From: Nymphaea colorata
Lineage: Eukaryota; Streptophyta; Magnoliopsida; Nymphaeales; Nymphaeaceae
Length of the DNA: 64,000 bases
Reading direction: 5' to 3'
Assembly: GCF_008831285.2 (NCBI RefSeq)
Contig: NC_045148.1
Location: forward strand, 2,170,001-2,234,000
The first letter of the stretch is position 1. Each line of letters starts with the position of its first letter. Shown piece after piece: positions 12,201 through 25,700 of this stretch. Position numbers and translations under genes: made by a program. The notes beneath the pieces were generated by a model that did not search any database, was not told where the DNA came from, and saw only the letters and a list, made by a program, of their open reading frames with translations.

Positions 12201-14313
12201 TGTTTTTGGATAGAAGACATTCCAAATTCAAGGTTTAAGCCTGTGGTCACATGTAAGGGAGACGTGAGTTGACAATTAGATACCTTATGAACTCAACTTG
12301 ATCTCTACATTTCTCCAATATCTAGACTTAGCCTCAACCATCTTCCCAATGGTAGCAGTACGTTAGTCGTAGAGTAGCAAAAATAATTATTTTTAAACTA
12401 CAAAAAATACTTCTGCATAGATAGCATGAAAACAGAAAAACGAAATGAACAAGATGAATGAAAACAGAAAAACGAAATGAACAAGACGAAACACAGTATG
12501 TAACATCAACATAGACAAACAAGGAAAGGATTTCAGTGTGAGATCTGAAAATCCCAGATATAGATAAATTGCAGCTGGCTGAAACTGATCGGATTTGCAG
12601 AATTAAGGCCTTAAAATTCGCAAATCTTAGATCCAAACAGTCTCAAGCTAATCAAACTCAGAACAAAGGCTCATATATCCACCCTGACCTACTTTCTCCC
12701 TCAACTAGTACTGCAAAAGTTTGTCTTTGTTTTCCTTCATTTTCCTGTTCCTAGAAAACATGAGTGCAGGTGCAGGAGATTTTTCAAAAAAAATAAATAA
12801 ATAAATAATAAAGGTGCAAGTCAGCAATACACATATAAGAAGCTAAGAAATAAATTCGACCATCGTCTCTAAGAACCATTAACAGATGAATCCAGTGCCC
12901 ACCCAACTTGGGTGTGGCAGTCTATTTCAGCACCCATCTCACATAGGACATAGGAACCCACCAGCTTCATTACAAGGAGATATCAATTGAGCACGACGAG
13001 CAGTAAAGGGACCAGGAAAGAACCATCACCGAGGATAACCTTCAATAACCATTACAGTTCATAGCATCAACTATGTTAAGATCCTCAATATCTATGACCA
13101 AAAGGAAAGAGAAGCCTGCAGTGAGAAGGAAAGATGGCAATCTCAAAAAAAGGTAGTGCTCACTAAGATGGTCAATAGGATTAGGAAGGTTGGTAGTGCC
13201 ATCTATGACATGGGATTTGTGATCTTAGTGAATACAATCTCATTATAGGTGCAAAAAGCCTGCAAGGAAACTTGGGAAACTTTTCCGAGAAATAAGATTA
13301 TAAGGCCATGAATCATGAACCTTTTATTTTTTGTAAACAACAAAGAACTTAACTTTTGATGTTCTAGAATATAAAAAATCATTATCTATTGAAAATTGAA
13401 ATCTTATAAAAATCAATATGATATATGATTAGGTTATTATAGGATCTCCCTCAGACAATCGCCACAGGATTTTGGCAATCTATGTAACGCATCATTTCTA
13501 TGTAACTACTTTCCAGCTGTACTTTGCAATTCTCAAATAAAGGTCTACCATGACTGCACAAATCTGCCACACAGTATGTAGCCATACCGTGTGCTCCATT
13601 GGCCTCAAGACTGTTGGTAGGGAATATATCATAGTCACAAAAAATGTGTTTTTTTCAAAAAAAAAAAAAAAACAAAGAAACACATAGAAAATGCGAGAAA
13701 TAAGTCAGCCGTTAAAAATTTTTAAAAAATACAATTTAAGCGAAAGAAAGATTTTTTAAGTTTTTCAAAAATTTTTCCGGATTTTTCATTTTAGGCTTTT
13801 TTTCATGTTTTTAATGCCAAACTCCTTGTTTTCATTTTCTAATTTTTATTTGCGGCCTATTTACTTATTTTTTATGTTTGTGTTATTAGTTTGTCACTTA
13901 TTTTACTTTTCCACAATTTATTTAGATTTTTTAAAATCTTTTCAAAATTTACCATATTTTTCCCAATTTTTTTCCCATTTCTTTCAAGGTCATTGTATTA
14001 TACCAGAGAAAAACCTCGATGTTTAAAGCGCGAGAACATTTTTTGTGACTATGGAATAGATATCAATTTCCAATACTTTAGAGGATGGATTGTTGGCTTG
14101 GAGGGTGATGCTCCCTGCAGGTGAGATGCAGGATGCATGAGTTGGCTTCAAAGATTGTTGGCAGGAATGGGCATCAATTCTGAACCTTTGGAAGGATTGT
14201 AGTTGTGTTGCTCACCTGGAAGCCTCTTTAAAAGCAAAGAAGATCTAAGGGTTGACTGATAATTCAAGCATTAGCTCGATCTCTCTCTCTCTCCCTCTCT
14301 CTCCATATATATG

Positions 14314-14357
<44 letters not shown>

Positions 14358-16126
14358 GTATGTATCTTTATTGAGATATATGGATGTTTATTGAGTTAAA
14401 TATGTAGGATAACATACAGGAGTAGCCTTGAAGCTGCCTTTGTTCAATACATGAGTTTTCCATATTTTGAGACCAGAATCACTTCAGTGACATGTGGTTC
14501 TTTCAAATTAACTTTTGCTTGTCCATGTAGATGAACATTACATATATAGAGCTTACTTCCTATAGGACAACTAGGTTTCATCCTTACAATTGGAAATTTG
14601 AGGTCTACTTAAGAGACGATCAATTTGGAAGCTGGGATTCTAACTGAGTTATGATTGTTAACAAAAATTTATTTCATGTGAAATAACACATTTTCAACAT
14701 GTGATTCCAATAGCAGGAGATCTGCAATGGATAATACACATGTGGTAGTAAAAAATGCTAAACCCAAGTGGCCTAGTTGGCAGTTTGGCAAGACCATTTT
14801 GAGTATAACCTAGAAATATTTCAAGAACGAAGCTGATTATTACAATGATTCGCTTGAAATCTAAACAACTCAAACAAAAAACAACCAAAACAATTGAAGA
14901 ACCAAAAATCTTGCGCTAACTGCTAACATATTCTCAGCCGATAAGAAAAAGAAACAAACGTTGGGCTGCATCAACAGCTTTCATATGTAAAATGCCACTT
15001 TCCAGTATCAATTCCCAATCATCATATAGGTGCACAGGAACATTATGATAGTTTACAATGAAAATATAACACTCCACCATGTTCACCTAGATACAAAAGC
15101 CAAGTAGTCCAACCATTCTTGTAAAGCATGTCTACTAAAAAATCACTCTACCATTTGAGACAAATCCAAGTGAACATGAAAATTGCAGTAATAAACTGCT
15201 ACAAAGAAAACCAAAGTTATTCCCTACACAAATCCCAATCCCCGAGGTCTGCAATTAACAAGACCATCTCATGTGGCAGCAAGTATTCACACCAATGACC
15301 AATCTACTCAATTACAAAACAAGTTAGAGAAAAGGCGGAAAGAAAATCAACTCATATCCCAGCTGAAGAATACCTAATTTATTGGAGCGGCATGAGTTTC
15401 CAATCTGAGAAAAGGATAGCCGATAGCACCTGGCCGAAGTTGACACTCAATCCCAACAGCGTACACCATATTTTGCCTAAATTCTATGAAAAAGAAAATT
15501 CATAGCGGCCCAAACCTAGGTTCAATTGTAACCCTTACTCTTTAGCTCCAACAGTGGCTAAATATACACAGACCCTATCAGTTTATCAGCTGGAATGCCC
15601 TAAAAAGCCTCAGAAATAATCCCTCGAAACGTACATTAAATTCCCCAACAATAATCATCATTCAGGTAAATAAATAAAAAAAAAACCATAATAAAAAGCT
15701 AGCGGAAATAGAAAGGTCAGACTCAAACCCTAATCCTAGCCATCAATAAACCTCAATAACCACCAGCCGATAGAAAACACACACACATACACACGCACAC
15801 AGAGAAAGAGAGAGAGAGAGCTCACTCGACAGGCGTTCGCGAGGGTTCTGAAGAGCTTCGCGGAGGAACGGGTCGACCTGGGCAACTGCCTCAAGAAAGG
15901 CGCTGTTTCGATCAGACGCGGCTGCAGCAGAGGAGGAGGAGGAGGAAGTGGAAGCATCGGCAACCCCAGCCGCCTGCGGTGGGCCGACTTGGGGCTCGTC
16001 ATCTGAGAATTCAGGAGGGGACCTCCTCGAGGAGGGAGTGGAGACCAACAGGCGCTTGACGCCCTCCTCCAAATCGGCCGATTCCCAGGAGTCAGGGGCA
16101 CCAGGGTCTTCCGAATGGCCCTCCAT
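9262..16126 (-). CDS. R3H and SUZ domain RNA-binding protein, four exons
   Basis: Coding exons: 15826-16126, 11201-11906, 9976-10348 and 9262-9315. All splice phases agree and give 477 aa. The N-terminus is acidic with a poly-Ser/Ala run (about 57-70). The R3H domain lies at about 83-145, with the signature RLAAH at 131-135 (Arg-x3-His) after PTSYL. A SUZ segment at about 163-239 ends with EERKEEYNKARARIF. A Pro/Gly/Gln-rich low-complexity tail follows, ending in FGLGRPR. R3H and SUZ domains bind single-stranded nucleic acid or RNA; plant members are mostly uncharacterised and probably act in mRNA metabolism. The ATG was chosen as the first in the open frame, below a TATA-like box. Donors are GTGAGC, GTAAGT and GTACAA. 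The last exon has only 17 codons and rests on frame and acceptor, so it is the least certain part; if intron 3 is retained the frame ends at 9958 instead. Confidence 0.85.
9316..9975 (-). other. R3H gene intron 3
   Basis: 660 nt between the Pro/Gln-rich exon 3 and the short last exon. The acceptor is the tandem GTGCAGCAG. No other feature seen. Confidence 0.6.
10349..11200 (-). other. R3H gene intron 2
   Basis: 852 nt with donor GTAAGT and acceptor TTTGTAG. I see nothing else in it; the short frames here are chance. Confidence 0.75.
12426..12489. repeat. 32-bp direct tandem duplication
   Basis: Two near-identical adjacent copies of an A-rich 32-mer beginning ATGAAAACAGAAAAACGAAA, starting at 12426 and 12458. 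Confidence 0.85.
14279..14356. repeat. compound microsatellite (CT)n(TA)n(TG)n
   Basis: Interrupted CT repeat, then short TA repeats, then about 16 TG units, within R3H intron 1. Confidence 0.95.
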
Positions 16127-16280
16127 GACCGGATGGGGAGGGAGGGAGGGAGAGAAGCCACAGGCAGAGAGAGAGAGAGAGAGAGATGGGGGAGCGAGAG
16201 AAAATCAGGAGGGAAAAGAGAAAAGAATCATCGTGTTGCGGAGCGAGTAGAAGACCCATCGACCACAGAGTCCTCCTCTC

Positions 16281-16287
16281 TTATATA
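16281..16287 (-). promoter_or_regulatory. TATA-like box of the R3H gene
   Basis: On the minus strand TATATAA lies about 155 nt upstream of the R3H start codon, followed by a pyrimidine-rich leader (CT runs at 16160-16190). This spacing would give a 5' UTR of about 120 nt. The assignment rests on motif and position only. Confidence 0.55.
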
Positions 16288-17728
16288 CGAGAGGAAAGGA
16301 TGGCTGTAGAAAATACCTTTTCTCTTCATTATTATGTGTATGTGTAGGGTTTGCATGTTTTCCACGCCCTACGCCCGCACACATGTCCAATAGATCGGGT
16401 AATGGTCCAAATCCAATCTGCATAAGATCCGCCTTTCTATCACCTTCATCAAAATCATTTTTTTAGGTATCATTTTTTTAGGTGATCAATTTTTTTATAT
16501 ATTTTAGGTGAGCAAGAGGTTAACAATCTACGTTGTTTTTTATAAAAACTCTAAAGTTCCCTTGAAAGAACATTTGATAACAAACATTGCATCATTCAAA
16601 CACATCCATACAATATTTGTTTCCAAGATACTGGATTCTCGTTTGATAAAATATGATACAAATTGTACTCTATTTCAACAAGGCACAAGATCAAATGCAG
16701 TGCAAGCTTTTACTTTTGTTGGGTAATTAGGATGAAATTATTCTCTTGTTCACCTAATATTTATACATTTACATAGTATATGTAATTGCATTATATTTCT
16801 AAAAACAAAAACATCATGATTCTAAATATCTTTGAAAATATATAGTTAGATCGTGCAATGTTTTTTCTTGTCAAAGGAACTTTTATGAAACACTATTTTA
16901 TATATCAAATGGACTTAGTTATGTTCTAATTACATGTGCGTTTGACCCTATACGTCAGTTCACGAGGTTGATGTCAGGGTTTATTTGAACGAGTCTTTCG
17001 AATAGCATACAGTTAATGAACCAAACACTTATTTATATCAAATTCACATTCATGTCACCTTACCCTTCTACTTGAAAAGCGAGCCTCGAAGACACTCCAC
17101 CTCGTGGCTGCAAGTCCAAGAGAAAATGTCTCATGACATGTTTCTTGGAAAAAAATTCTTTATTGCAATGATCAATGACGCCCCTAAAAAACTCAAAATA
17201 GTCAGTCTAGGACTGACTGTCGCAAACAATGTATTTCAATAGCAATTTTTAGAAAAATTACGTAAAAGTGATTATTTGAGGCTGTGACTCAGTTAGGGTT
17301 TATGGTTAAGATACAGTGACTGAAAAGTGCATTTCCAACACCCAAAGCTGAAGCTCTTCCTACAAAGTCCAAAGATGTGCCGGTACGAAGCGGTGTGATA
17401 GCCGCATGCTTCAACTTGCATGTAGAATACATCCCCTTTTTTGGTACAGGAATATAAGGCCCCATGGGTCAAACTGGGGATTTGCTGCACATGCGCTGGT
17501 AGCATGCCTGTATAAGTTATGCCTTTTTTGGCGCGGTCTCATCCTTTATAATACATTTTAAAAAAGCAAATGACACTGCAAATTTATTTGCCATTCGGAA
17601 ACAGAAAGCAGTGAAGGCATTCCCATTAAAGCTCAAAGGAACTCTCATAAAGCTTAACTGCTTTATAAGAACTCATTAGTTCTCATAATTGCAAGCTTGT
17701 TTATTTTGGTCAGTCATATATATTCTAG

Positions 17729-17939
17729 AGTCACTAACTAGGACCACGATCAAACAAGATGGACGGTTAATAGAAAAATAAAGAGAAAAAGGTTAATGGA
17801 AAAATAAAGAGAAAAAAGTGATAGACTTTTTCATCATTTAGTATTAATTTTCACATTTTTTTTATATTTTTTTCAACCATTAATATGCATCAGATGGACA
17901 AACCTAATTAGATGACAAGATAATTCTGGAGAACTAGAG

Positions 17940-18002
<63 letters not shown>
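17729..18002. mobile_element. TA-array-associated MITE, copy A, with (TA)29
   Basis: A segment of about 215 bp bounded by AGAGTCACTA motifs, with the internal landmarks CATCATTTAGTATTAATTTT and TTTTTTCAACCATTAAT, runs straight into a (TA)n array at 17944-18002. The same landmarks recur in copies near 19.7, 20.9 and 58.6 kb. Confidence 0.6.
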
Positions 18003-18004
<2 letters not shown>

Positions 18005-19504
18005 AATTTTCTCTCTCTTTTCCAAACATTCTCTTCACCCCAAAATTAGTAAATCTTAGAAAAGAAAAGGGACTTGAAAATTCAATCCGTTTTGAAACTA
18101 CCTTTTTCTCCTTTTCCATTTGTATATATACACACAATTAATGGCAGCTATAGAAGAACAATAAACTTTCTTATCAAATCAACGATGTTCATAATAGTCC
18201 ATCCAATGAACTAAGCCTTTAATGGAGCTCAATCAAGTCATTTTTAGATATTTGGATCGTATTGGAGTATGAAACCAGGTTCGACCTGACCTCCAAATAA
18301 GTTCTCATGTAAACATAAAGTATGTTGTGGGGATTTATATCACCTACACCTCCAAATCTGGATCAGCTACCAACTTATATTAGTCGGTTCCAGGTCGAAA
18401 CCACCGGATTCTAATGTAGGGTTGACCCGTTACAGCTGGTAACTAAAAACAGATCAGATATGGTTGAAATCGCCCTAGGAATCAAATTTTAGTGCTCGCC
18501 ATTTGAAACAAGTAATAGGTGGACAGGTTCCAGATATGATCTAATATTCAGTTCATATCCGAAATCCAGAAGTAGTATTTAACAAGATTCAAATTGAACT
18601 ATTAACTAATTGGACGCCGATACGTATCAGGTTTTTCTCATCGAATCTGGTTCTATTCAATTTTGACATATATCAGAACATGGTTGTGTATTTCTTATTT
18701 TTGGATCTGGATCCAATTTTGGATCTGGATCTGGGAACTTGTTTTAAAAAAAGGTCAAGAGAAGCAAGGAATTGTCATGATGAGGAAAAAAGGAATATCT
18801 CATGATTCTGAAGAAGACATGGGAGAGTTGGATTCCTTACTTGGGAACTAAGTTAGCTTGGAGAGTTGGAGAAAGTCTTGAGCAAGTTTTGGTAACTTGA
18901 GAATAACTTGAAGGACAGGACTTGGAACATAGCATTCCATGGATCTGTTCCACAGTAGATTCGTAGAACACTGTGTTCCAAAACGCAGCAAACGCCCAAC
19001 AAGTGGCTGCTGTGGAGATGGGACACATGCTTTCGAGCCTCACGGGCACATATTACCTCCTTGTTCAAACTGAAACAAAATGCAAGTTTCGTCAAGGAAG
19101 TATACCGAGTTAGATGATTTAGTACCACAGCTTTCAGAGTCAGGATTTTTTCCTCAAGGAGGCCGAACCATCATGAGAGACACCAAATATAGTTTTTCAA
19201 ATAAGAGCCAAACTAACATTAAAAAAAAATTACTGGGAAAATGTTAATTTTTCAAAATGTGAGGTGGCACATGGCCCTCGGTGGCTCCGCCACTGTTGAG
19301 GACAGTCTCCCAACAAAATTTAGCCTGAATCAAGTAAGCACTCGCAACTTTGAATGACATTAACTCATGTAAAGGTTCTTGAAAGGTCAGGACTCTCTGA
19401 CAGACAAATTAATTTTGACCTTTCAAAAAATGGTATTAGTGCTCACCATACCCCAACATGAGTACTTACCATACCAAAAAATAGTGAGGACTCATTATGA
19501 ACAG

Positions 19505-19650
19505 GACTAATTGCAATTCAAATTAGTGACAAATTGATTCGGTCAAGTGATATATATATATATAATTGCAATTCAAATTTAAATAAAATTAGTGACAAAT
19601 TGATTTGGTCAAGTGATATATATATATATATTATATATATATATATAAAG
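19505..19650. repeat. direct duplication ending in TA arrays
   Basis: The segment TTGCAATTCAAATT...AGTGACAAATTGATT(C/T)GGTCAAGTGA(TA)n occurs twice in tandem, the second copy with a small internal insertion. Each copy ends in a TA microsatellite (19551-19564 and 19616-19646). Confidence 0.8.
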
Positions 19651-19675
19651 AGAGAAAGAAAAAGAATTTGAATGG

Positions 19676-19870
19676 TAACTCTAGTTTTTTAGAGTCACGT
19701 TGCTATTTAATTTGCACTGTTTGATCCAACATGATGAAAGACTAGGAGAATGAATATTTTCGTTATTTAATATTAGTTTATGCCTTTTTCTATTTGTTCT
19801 TCTCTCAACCACCAATCTGCTTTAAATAGACAGCCTTGGTTAGCTAAATAACTAGTCATTGTTCACTCAC

Positions 19871-19897
<27 letters not shown>
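19676..19897. mobile_element. TA-array-associated MITE, copy B
   Basis: Contains TTTAATATTAGTTTATGCC, a TTTTTCT stretch and TTCTCTCAACCACCAATCT, and ends TTCACTCAC(TA)n at 19869-19897. It is the same order of landmarks as copies C and D. Confidence 0.6.
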
Positions 19898-19901
<4 letters not shown>

Positions 19902-20889
19902 TTTGAAAATTTTCCTTTCTCTTTTTCTATTGGAGATTCACCAAATTGGGACTCTGGCCGATTCGTTTTACATAACATTGCAGCGAATGGTCTGTACAAT
20001 GGAGCATGGACAAATTCTCAATACTTGCGGTGCTTTTACTTGGTGCTATTCTTGTCAGCTCATGTTTGGCACATTGCTAACAACCCTGAGGTTTTACATA
20101 AGCTAAGCCTCTATGGGCCTCGCTGGACATTGGGCTAGGTACCCGATACTGGCCCGGACCCTAAAATGTTGTTTTGATCTTATCACCCAAACACTACGAG
20201 CTCCTGAAGAAAGTTTTTATGAAATAATGTTCTAGTCATAAGTTTTGGGTAGGCAAAACATGTATAATAAGCCTTGATGGCTAAGGTAGTAGCCACAGAG
20301 TTTTACATTAACATTAGGCTCTCTTGATGTTTTATTGTGTAACAAGTGGGAAAAAAGATACCAAATTGTGGTAGAACTTATTTTGGCAAAACTTGTTTTT
20401 CAAAAGGGAGTGAATAACCTGACACCATTTACCAAAAAATGTATTTTGGTCCTCGGGATGGTTCTTTTACTGTGCGTCCAACTTGCAGTACAAAGAGTTG
20501 ATGTCATTGAAGTTGAAAATAGAAACTGACCGCCTACCAGCCCTTCACCATCCAGTGTGGGGTAACCCCCTTGGAAATATATTGGATCTAAAATCCATTT
20601 AAAGTAAAATCAGGATCCACCCTCTATCCAGTTCATCTATGTTATCGCTTTCAAGTGATACGGCTAATAAACAACCTCTTTAGTAACTAAAGGCATGGTA
20701 AAAAAATTTAACTGGGTTGGATCTGCTTGGGCCATGTATCTGGATTCGATTCGAGCCCAAATACACCTTTAAGTCTTATCTCTGCATGAAATGAACCTTA
20801 AGCCTTATGTCGCTCTTTTTTTTTATTTTGTTATCTCTCTGTCTCTCTCCTTTCACCTATTGGTTCCTTCCCATAACCATCTAAGGAAC

Positions 20890-21099
20890 CAGTTCTGTCT
20901 GTTAGACCCGATTAAAAGAAAAACAAAAAGAAAAAGGTGAAGAGCATTTTCTTTATCTAATATTAGTTTACACTTTTTTTCTTTAGTTTTATCTTCACCA
21001 TCCATCTACCATGGATGGCGCTGGTAAGTGGTTGAGTGACTCTAGATAATCAAAGTCATCGATCATTCACTCATATATATATATATATATATATATATT
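20890..21099. mobile_element. TA-array-associated MITE, copy C
   Basis: Contains ATCTAATATTAGTTTACAC, TTTTTTTCTTTAG, TTCACCATCCATCTACC and GGTTGAGTGACTCTAG, and ends TTCACTCA(TA)n at 21073-21099. The left boundary is uncertain. Confidence 0.55.
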
Positions 21100-21872
21100 T
21101 CAACCATAGTCTGTGCCAACATGTACATGGTTTGGCTTTGGCCCACTTGTAAGCTATTAGGTAAGGCCCAGGCTGCCAGCATGGGCTTCGAGCCTGCCTA
21201 AGCCTTACTTTGTCAGGCTGCCCCGTTCCAGCCCAATGCCCATACATATTTTTAACTCAAGTACTGCAATCCACGCTAAAGGTCCAAGGGCATGCATACA
21301 ATATGCCGCAAACATGTGTGACAGCCCGACCATCTGTGCTATACAGTGGCAGAGCCAAAAAATTTTGACTGAGGAGCAATAACCGATCTCTCACTTAAGA
21401 GAATGAGTGACTGAAAGGTATTGACTCAGGTTTAGTGTGGGCACCACATGCGGTTAGACCTAGCTGAACCTAGGTCCAGTTTAATCACAATATAAGATTT
21501 CAGGGACTGGTGTGGGCAGTGGCCCCACACCAGTTATGCATCATAACTGGTGTTATACCCCTTCAAACAAGGAATGGCTGATGAGTATAATAGATTTCAG
21601 GACAAAAAAAAGGTTACATGGTCAAGTAATTCGTGTATTTTCTGTGATCCTAATTGGAAGAGCCCAAGAAAATGAGGGGACAAATTTGCGGAGACTAAGA
21701 GAGTTAAATGCTTGTGATTTAGGCAATATCCCTAATAAAAGAAATGGTAATTGGTAGACCCATTCAGTAACTGGTTTCATGTGAAATAGGAGTTTTATAT
21801 CTCGGCTCTAAAGTACGAACTCGGGTCCATTTAGGCTAAGTTTGACGATGGTGGACTCAACTTGGTTCCACT

Positions 21873-22060
21873 CAGGGGCGGAGCTAGAATTTTCTTCAAG
21901 GACGGGCTGACAGTCCAACCTCTGAATCCGGGTAGGACCAACTTAATTCAAATTCAAAAAATACATGGCGCAATTAAATTTTTTTTTTCAATGTATTTTT
22001 TTTTCATTAGCCGGGGTGGGGCCATGGCTTAGGTGGGCCCTGCTCCCTCCGCCCCTGGCT
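21873..22060. mobile_element. foldback/MITE element with AGGGGCGGAG termini
   Basis: The left end reads CAGGGGCGGAGCTAGAATTT; the right end reads CTCCGCCCCTGG, whose reverse complement is CCAGGGGCGGAG. The 188-bp interior is AT-rich and non-coding. Related single ends (for example CAGTGGCAGAGCCAAAAAATT at 21346) are scattered nearby. Confidence 0.6.
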
Positions 22061-22663
22061 CCACTCATTTCATGCGAAGGCAAGTAAAGCCTCTCTCTTT
22101 AAGCACGGAATCACCTTTGCGTCACTATTAATCAACCTGGGCAGATTTTTCAAAGTGTAAAACCACTTTCCTTCTCTTGCTTCTCCTCTCTCGCCGGCCA
22201 GTTGGGGCTGCACAATGAGTTGAGAGCAACTTGCTCGACTCAAACTCGCTCATAAAAACTCAACTACAACTCGACTTTAAATTTATGTTCAAAATGTTAA
22301 ACAAGTATGTTTGAGTTATAAGAATTCGACTCGTTTAAACTTAGCTCGGCTTGACTACACAAATGCATCACAAATGAAAGATTTTCTGTTGCTTAGTTTT
22401 TCTTTAGGGGGATATTTGGATACAAAATATGCGCATTCTTTTTGTGGATTATTATTATTATTTTTTTGTTTGATGGTCACTCATAAGTGAATTAGTTAAA
22501 AGGAACTGGTTAACAAGTTAGACCAGTTAACAAGTTAAAATAGACGAGATAGATTAAGATAACAAAAATGAGTTGAACGAGTTAAGCAAGTTGGGCTTGA
22601 GTTTGTTGTTGTATCGTCGAGCTCAGCCGGTTGCAGACCTAACTACTTGATGGGTACCCTGAT

Positions 22664-22686
22664 TTCTCTCTCTCTTTCTCTCTCTC

Positions 22687-22724
<38 letters not shown>

Positions 22725-22725
22725 A
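22664..22725. repeat. compound microsatellite (TC)n(CA)n(TA)n
   Basis: Successive TC, CA and TA dinucleotide tracts. Confidence 0.95.
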
Positions 22726-25700
22726 AACTTATATAAGAGATATTAAAAGTAAAGGAACCAATGGAAAAACTGTATCGTCCTATTTTCCCATGTTTTGAAT
22801 TTAAAAATAATTTAAAATATCACAAACTAATTTTATAAAATAAAAATATAAAATTGATAAACCTGTCAGTGAAAGCATAACTGGCCCATGGGCTCCAGTA
22901 AGGAGCAATTTCTACTACTGCACTGCTTAAATGGACAATATGTGCAGCCGTAGATATTCACAATTTCCAAATTTGTAGAGTTTTGCCTAAAGCCCTTGCT
23001 GATGAGTGTAACACAAAGAGATCAATTTCCCCATAGATGGAAGTTTCCCAGGAAAAAACATCGGTAGCTTGGAACCTTCGATTACTTTGTGGGGAAGAAA
23101 AGTTAAATTTGGAACACCACTTTGCAGAACTGATTATGCCTTCGTATCTTTCTTCCCAATTTCTTATCCGTTAACGTGCACACAACGTGCAGCAGCCTGA
23201 GGAATTTGATTATGTTGTTCACATACTCTTCTTCTTCCTCCACGATTCCTTCTTCTTTAAAAGCGCACACATGACACAACTGCACAGTTTCCAGTTTGCA
23301 TCGGGGAGTCTTTTCACACCAGCAAAGCCTTGTGAACCAGGCATTTTCTGCGGTTACAGATCACAACTGCGGCACCTTCTCAGGTTGAGTGAAACATGTG
23401 GAAGTGAAACACATGATCATGGTTTTAACTTGAAAGTTGCAACAGAAAAGTCCTGTGATTCTTAGTTACCACCCAGAACTTGTGACCAATAACCACAGTT
23501 TCTTTTTTTCCAGGTCTGGCGGTTCATTTGATTTAAGATAATCTTAAATCAAAGCATGACCGAGAGCATTAATGGCCACTTAGAAGAAGAAATTTCTTCG
23601 ATCAACAGTGGCACCACAATGTTTTCTAGGGTCAGAAATTAGTACTCTCTTTTTCTTCTGTTTGCAGCTTCTTCGAAATTCTGCCCCAATAAAATTTCTT
23701 TTGAAATTGTGTCGCAAAGCATAATGTGATACGAGGGAGAGGGATCCGAAAGTACAGATTTTAAGAGATGTTGAAGAAATAAAACTTTGTTTAAACCTTA
23801 CAGGTTTACACAATACTCCATAAAAGTAGAGTCGAGAGTCGCTTTTCCTCGCTCTCCTAACCTGCAAGAGCCTACTGAAGTAGATCAGAAGTCAACATGC
23901 TCTAGAGTGACAATGGAAAGCCAGAGTCTTGAACCGTATGATTGAATGATCAAAAGATGTATTCTTAGTGCAGATGCTGCAAGCAAAGCACAGAAATATA
24001 ATTTCATTCTTCGCTCTTAAGATGTAAGACCCATAAAGTGAAGGATGAAAGGAACAAAAGAAACCTGCATAAGCATAAGGAGATCAGGTTATAACAGTAA
24101 CTGCTGTTTTGATTTCCTACAGCTGATCTGTACATTCACAAGAAACCTAAGATCAAAAAATACAAAAACATGGAAGGTAACATGGAAAAGTTATTGAGGT
24201 GTTACTTTTACAGTTGGATAAAATCCGAAATCATTAATAAATAGTCGACTTTTCCAACTAGAGGTAGGCATCAAGCAGACTTTGTACTCTAATTTATTCT
24301 TCAAGTCACCTTCCCATTCTATTGCGACAAAACATAATTGGAAAATAACAACGTATAAGGGTAGACAAAATCTAGGTCACTTCATTGAATTTGTTTAAGA
24401 CGATTGACAGTCAAAAGTGAAGATCAGTACCTAGCTATCAGCATATAAATACTTAGTAACACTTGAATCACTGTGCTTTGAAAGAAGTACAGAACTGCGA
24501 GATTGCATGATAATAGTGGTGTATCGAACGGGAACTCAGCATGCTGATGGCCATATAACAAGACAAGCAACAAAACACAAAATACGAAGAACTCTAGAGA
24601 TTCTGATATGCAAAATAATATGGAGCATTAAAGCACTTGCAACCATCACATGCAGATTAAACAAGAGCACCAAGAATATGAACTTAAAAAGGTACAATAA
24701 TTCTGATGATACAGCAGATGCTCAAAACAACTGATGCCGTTAAGCTTTTAGTCCTTCAGTTATACCACAATTTACAAAGTCTCTCAAGCAAAACAAACAA
24801 AAAAAACTGCTCGTTGACATGCAACAATGGTCAAAGAACTCGAGCATAAAAGTTTGTTAAGAGTAAAAAAGTAAACTGAAATAGTACCTCGAAAAATAAC
24901 GATTCTCATTCTTTCACAGTTTAAGTAACGACTCTCATCATGAATTCAAATTGCAGACCTGCAGGTGCTTTGCCAACTTCCATTCGAAGTAGGTACAGAA
25001 CTCAATTGACCAAAAAAGGATCACACTCAGGAACCGAAGATTAGGTAGAAATTCAGAGCCCACAGTTAGGTAGAGAAAAAAGCCGACAAGCGTAATTGCT
25101 CACATCAACCACCATTTGCAGATATCATGTTGCTACCGCTTCCCTTCACCTATCCGTCAAATTCTTCTGTTTAAATAATCAAAAGCCACTGATTCACTTG
25201 GCCACTTTTTTATCTACAAATTTTGAAATTCTCAAATTCATGCCTCCTTAAAAGATCATAGTTGTCAAATCCCGATGCGAATAGCAAGCCACCATATCTT
25301 GGTGCTATGATACAGTTGCAACCATTTTACCATAAAATTCAACATCAAAAGCCGCAGTCTACCAATAAACCATATAGCAGAAGTAGCCAGTACGACACAC
25401 GCTGTTCGTGTTTTCCCAGTCTCCCAATCCAACCACATCGAGTTAAAGATTGGATGAGAAACCAGGCAGCAGATCAATCAAGCAAGGTAGTCCATGGAAG
25501 CCAGGTTGACAAAAATACTATTCATTCCTTCTCCTGGTCAGGGAATTCCTTACCATTGCCAAATTTACGACAAAATTTTGTTCTCAGGGAATGGTCAAGT
25601 GATAAAAGTACTAAGATTCTTAACACCACACAAAATGGAGAGAAACAGTACCAACATATTGAATTCAAAATCTGAGAAAGACAATGGAAACAAGGTTCCT

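Larger units (their letters stand above)
11907..15825 (-). other. R3H gene intron 1 (3.9 kb)
   Basis: Donor GTGAGC, acceptor TTTTTATAG. It contains a 32-bp direct duplication (12426-12489), an A-run near 13660, a very T-rich stretch on the plus strand at 13700-14000 and a compound (CT)n(TA)n(TG)n microsatellite at 14279-14356. No gene is recognisable; the long T-rich frames at 13805-14124 are compositional. Confidence 0.75.

Noticed and set aside
13805-14124. T-rich frames resembling transmembrane segments
   Set aside because: Low-complexity T-rich intron sequence of the R3H gene.
17943-18137. Frames with IYIYIY or REREREL-type runs over microsatellites (also near 42.3, 53.5, 54.7 and 59.5 kb)
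   Set aside because: Translations of TA and GA dinucleotide repeats, not genes.
23531-23551. Inverted repeat GATTTAAGAT/ATCTTAAATC
   Set aside because: A lone 10-bp palindrome in AT-rich sequence; no neighbouring gene or repeat gives it a role.
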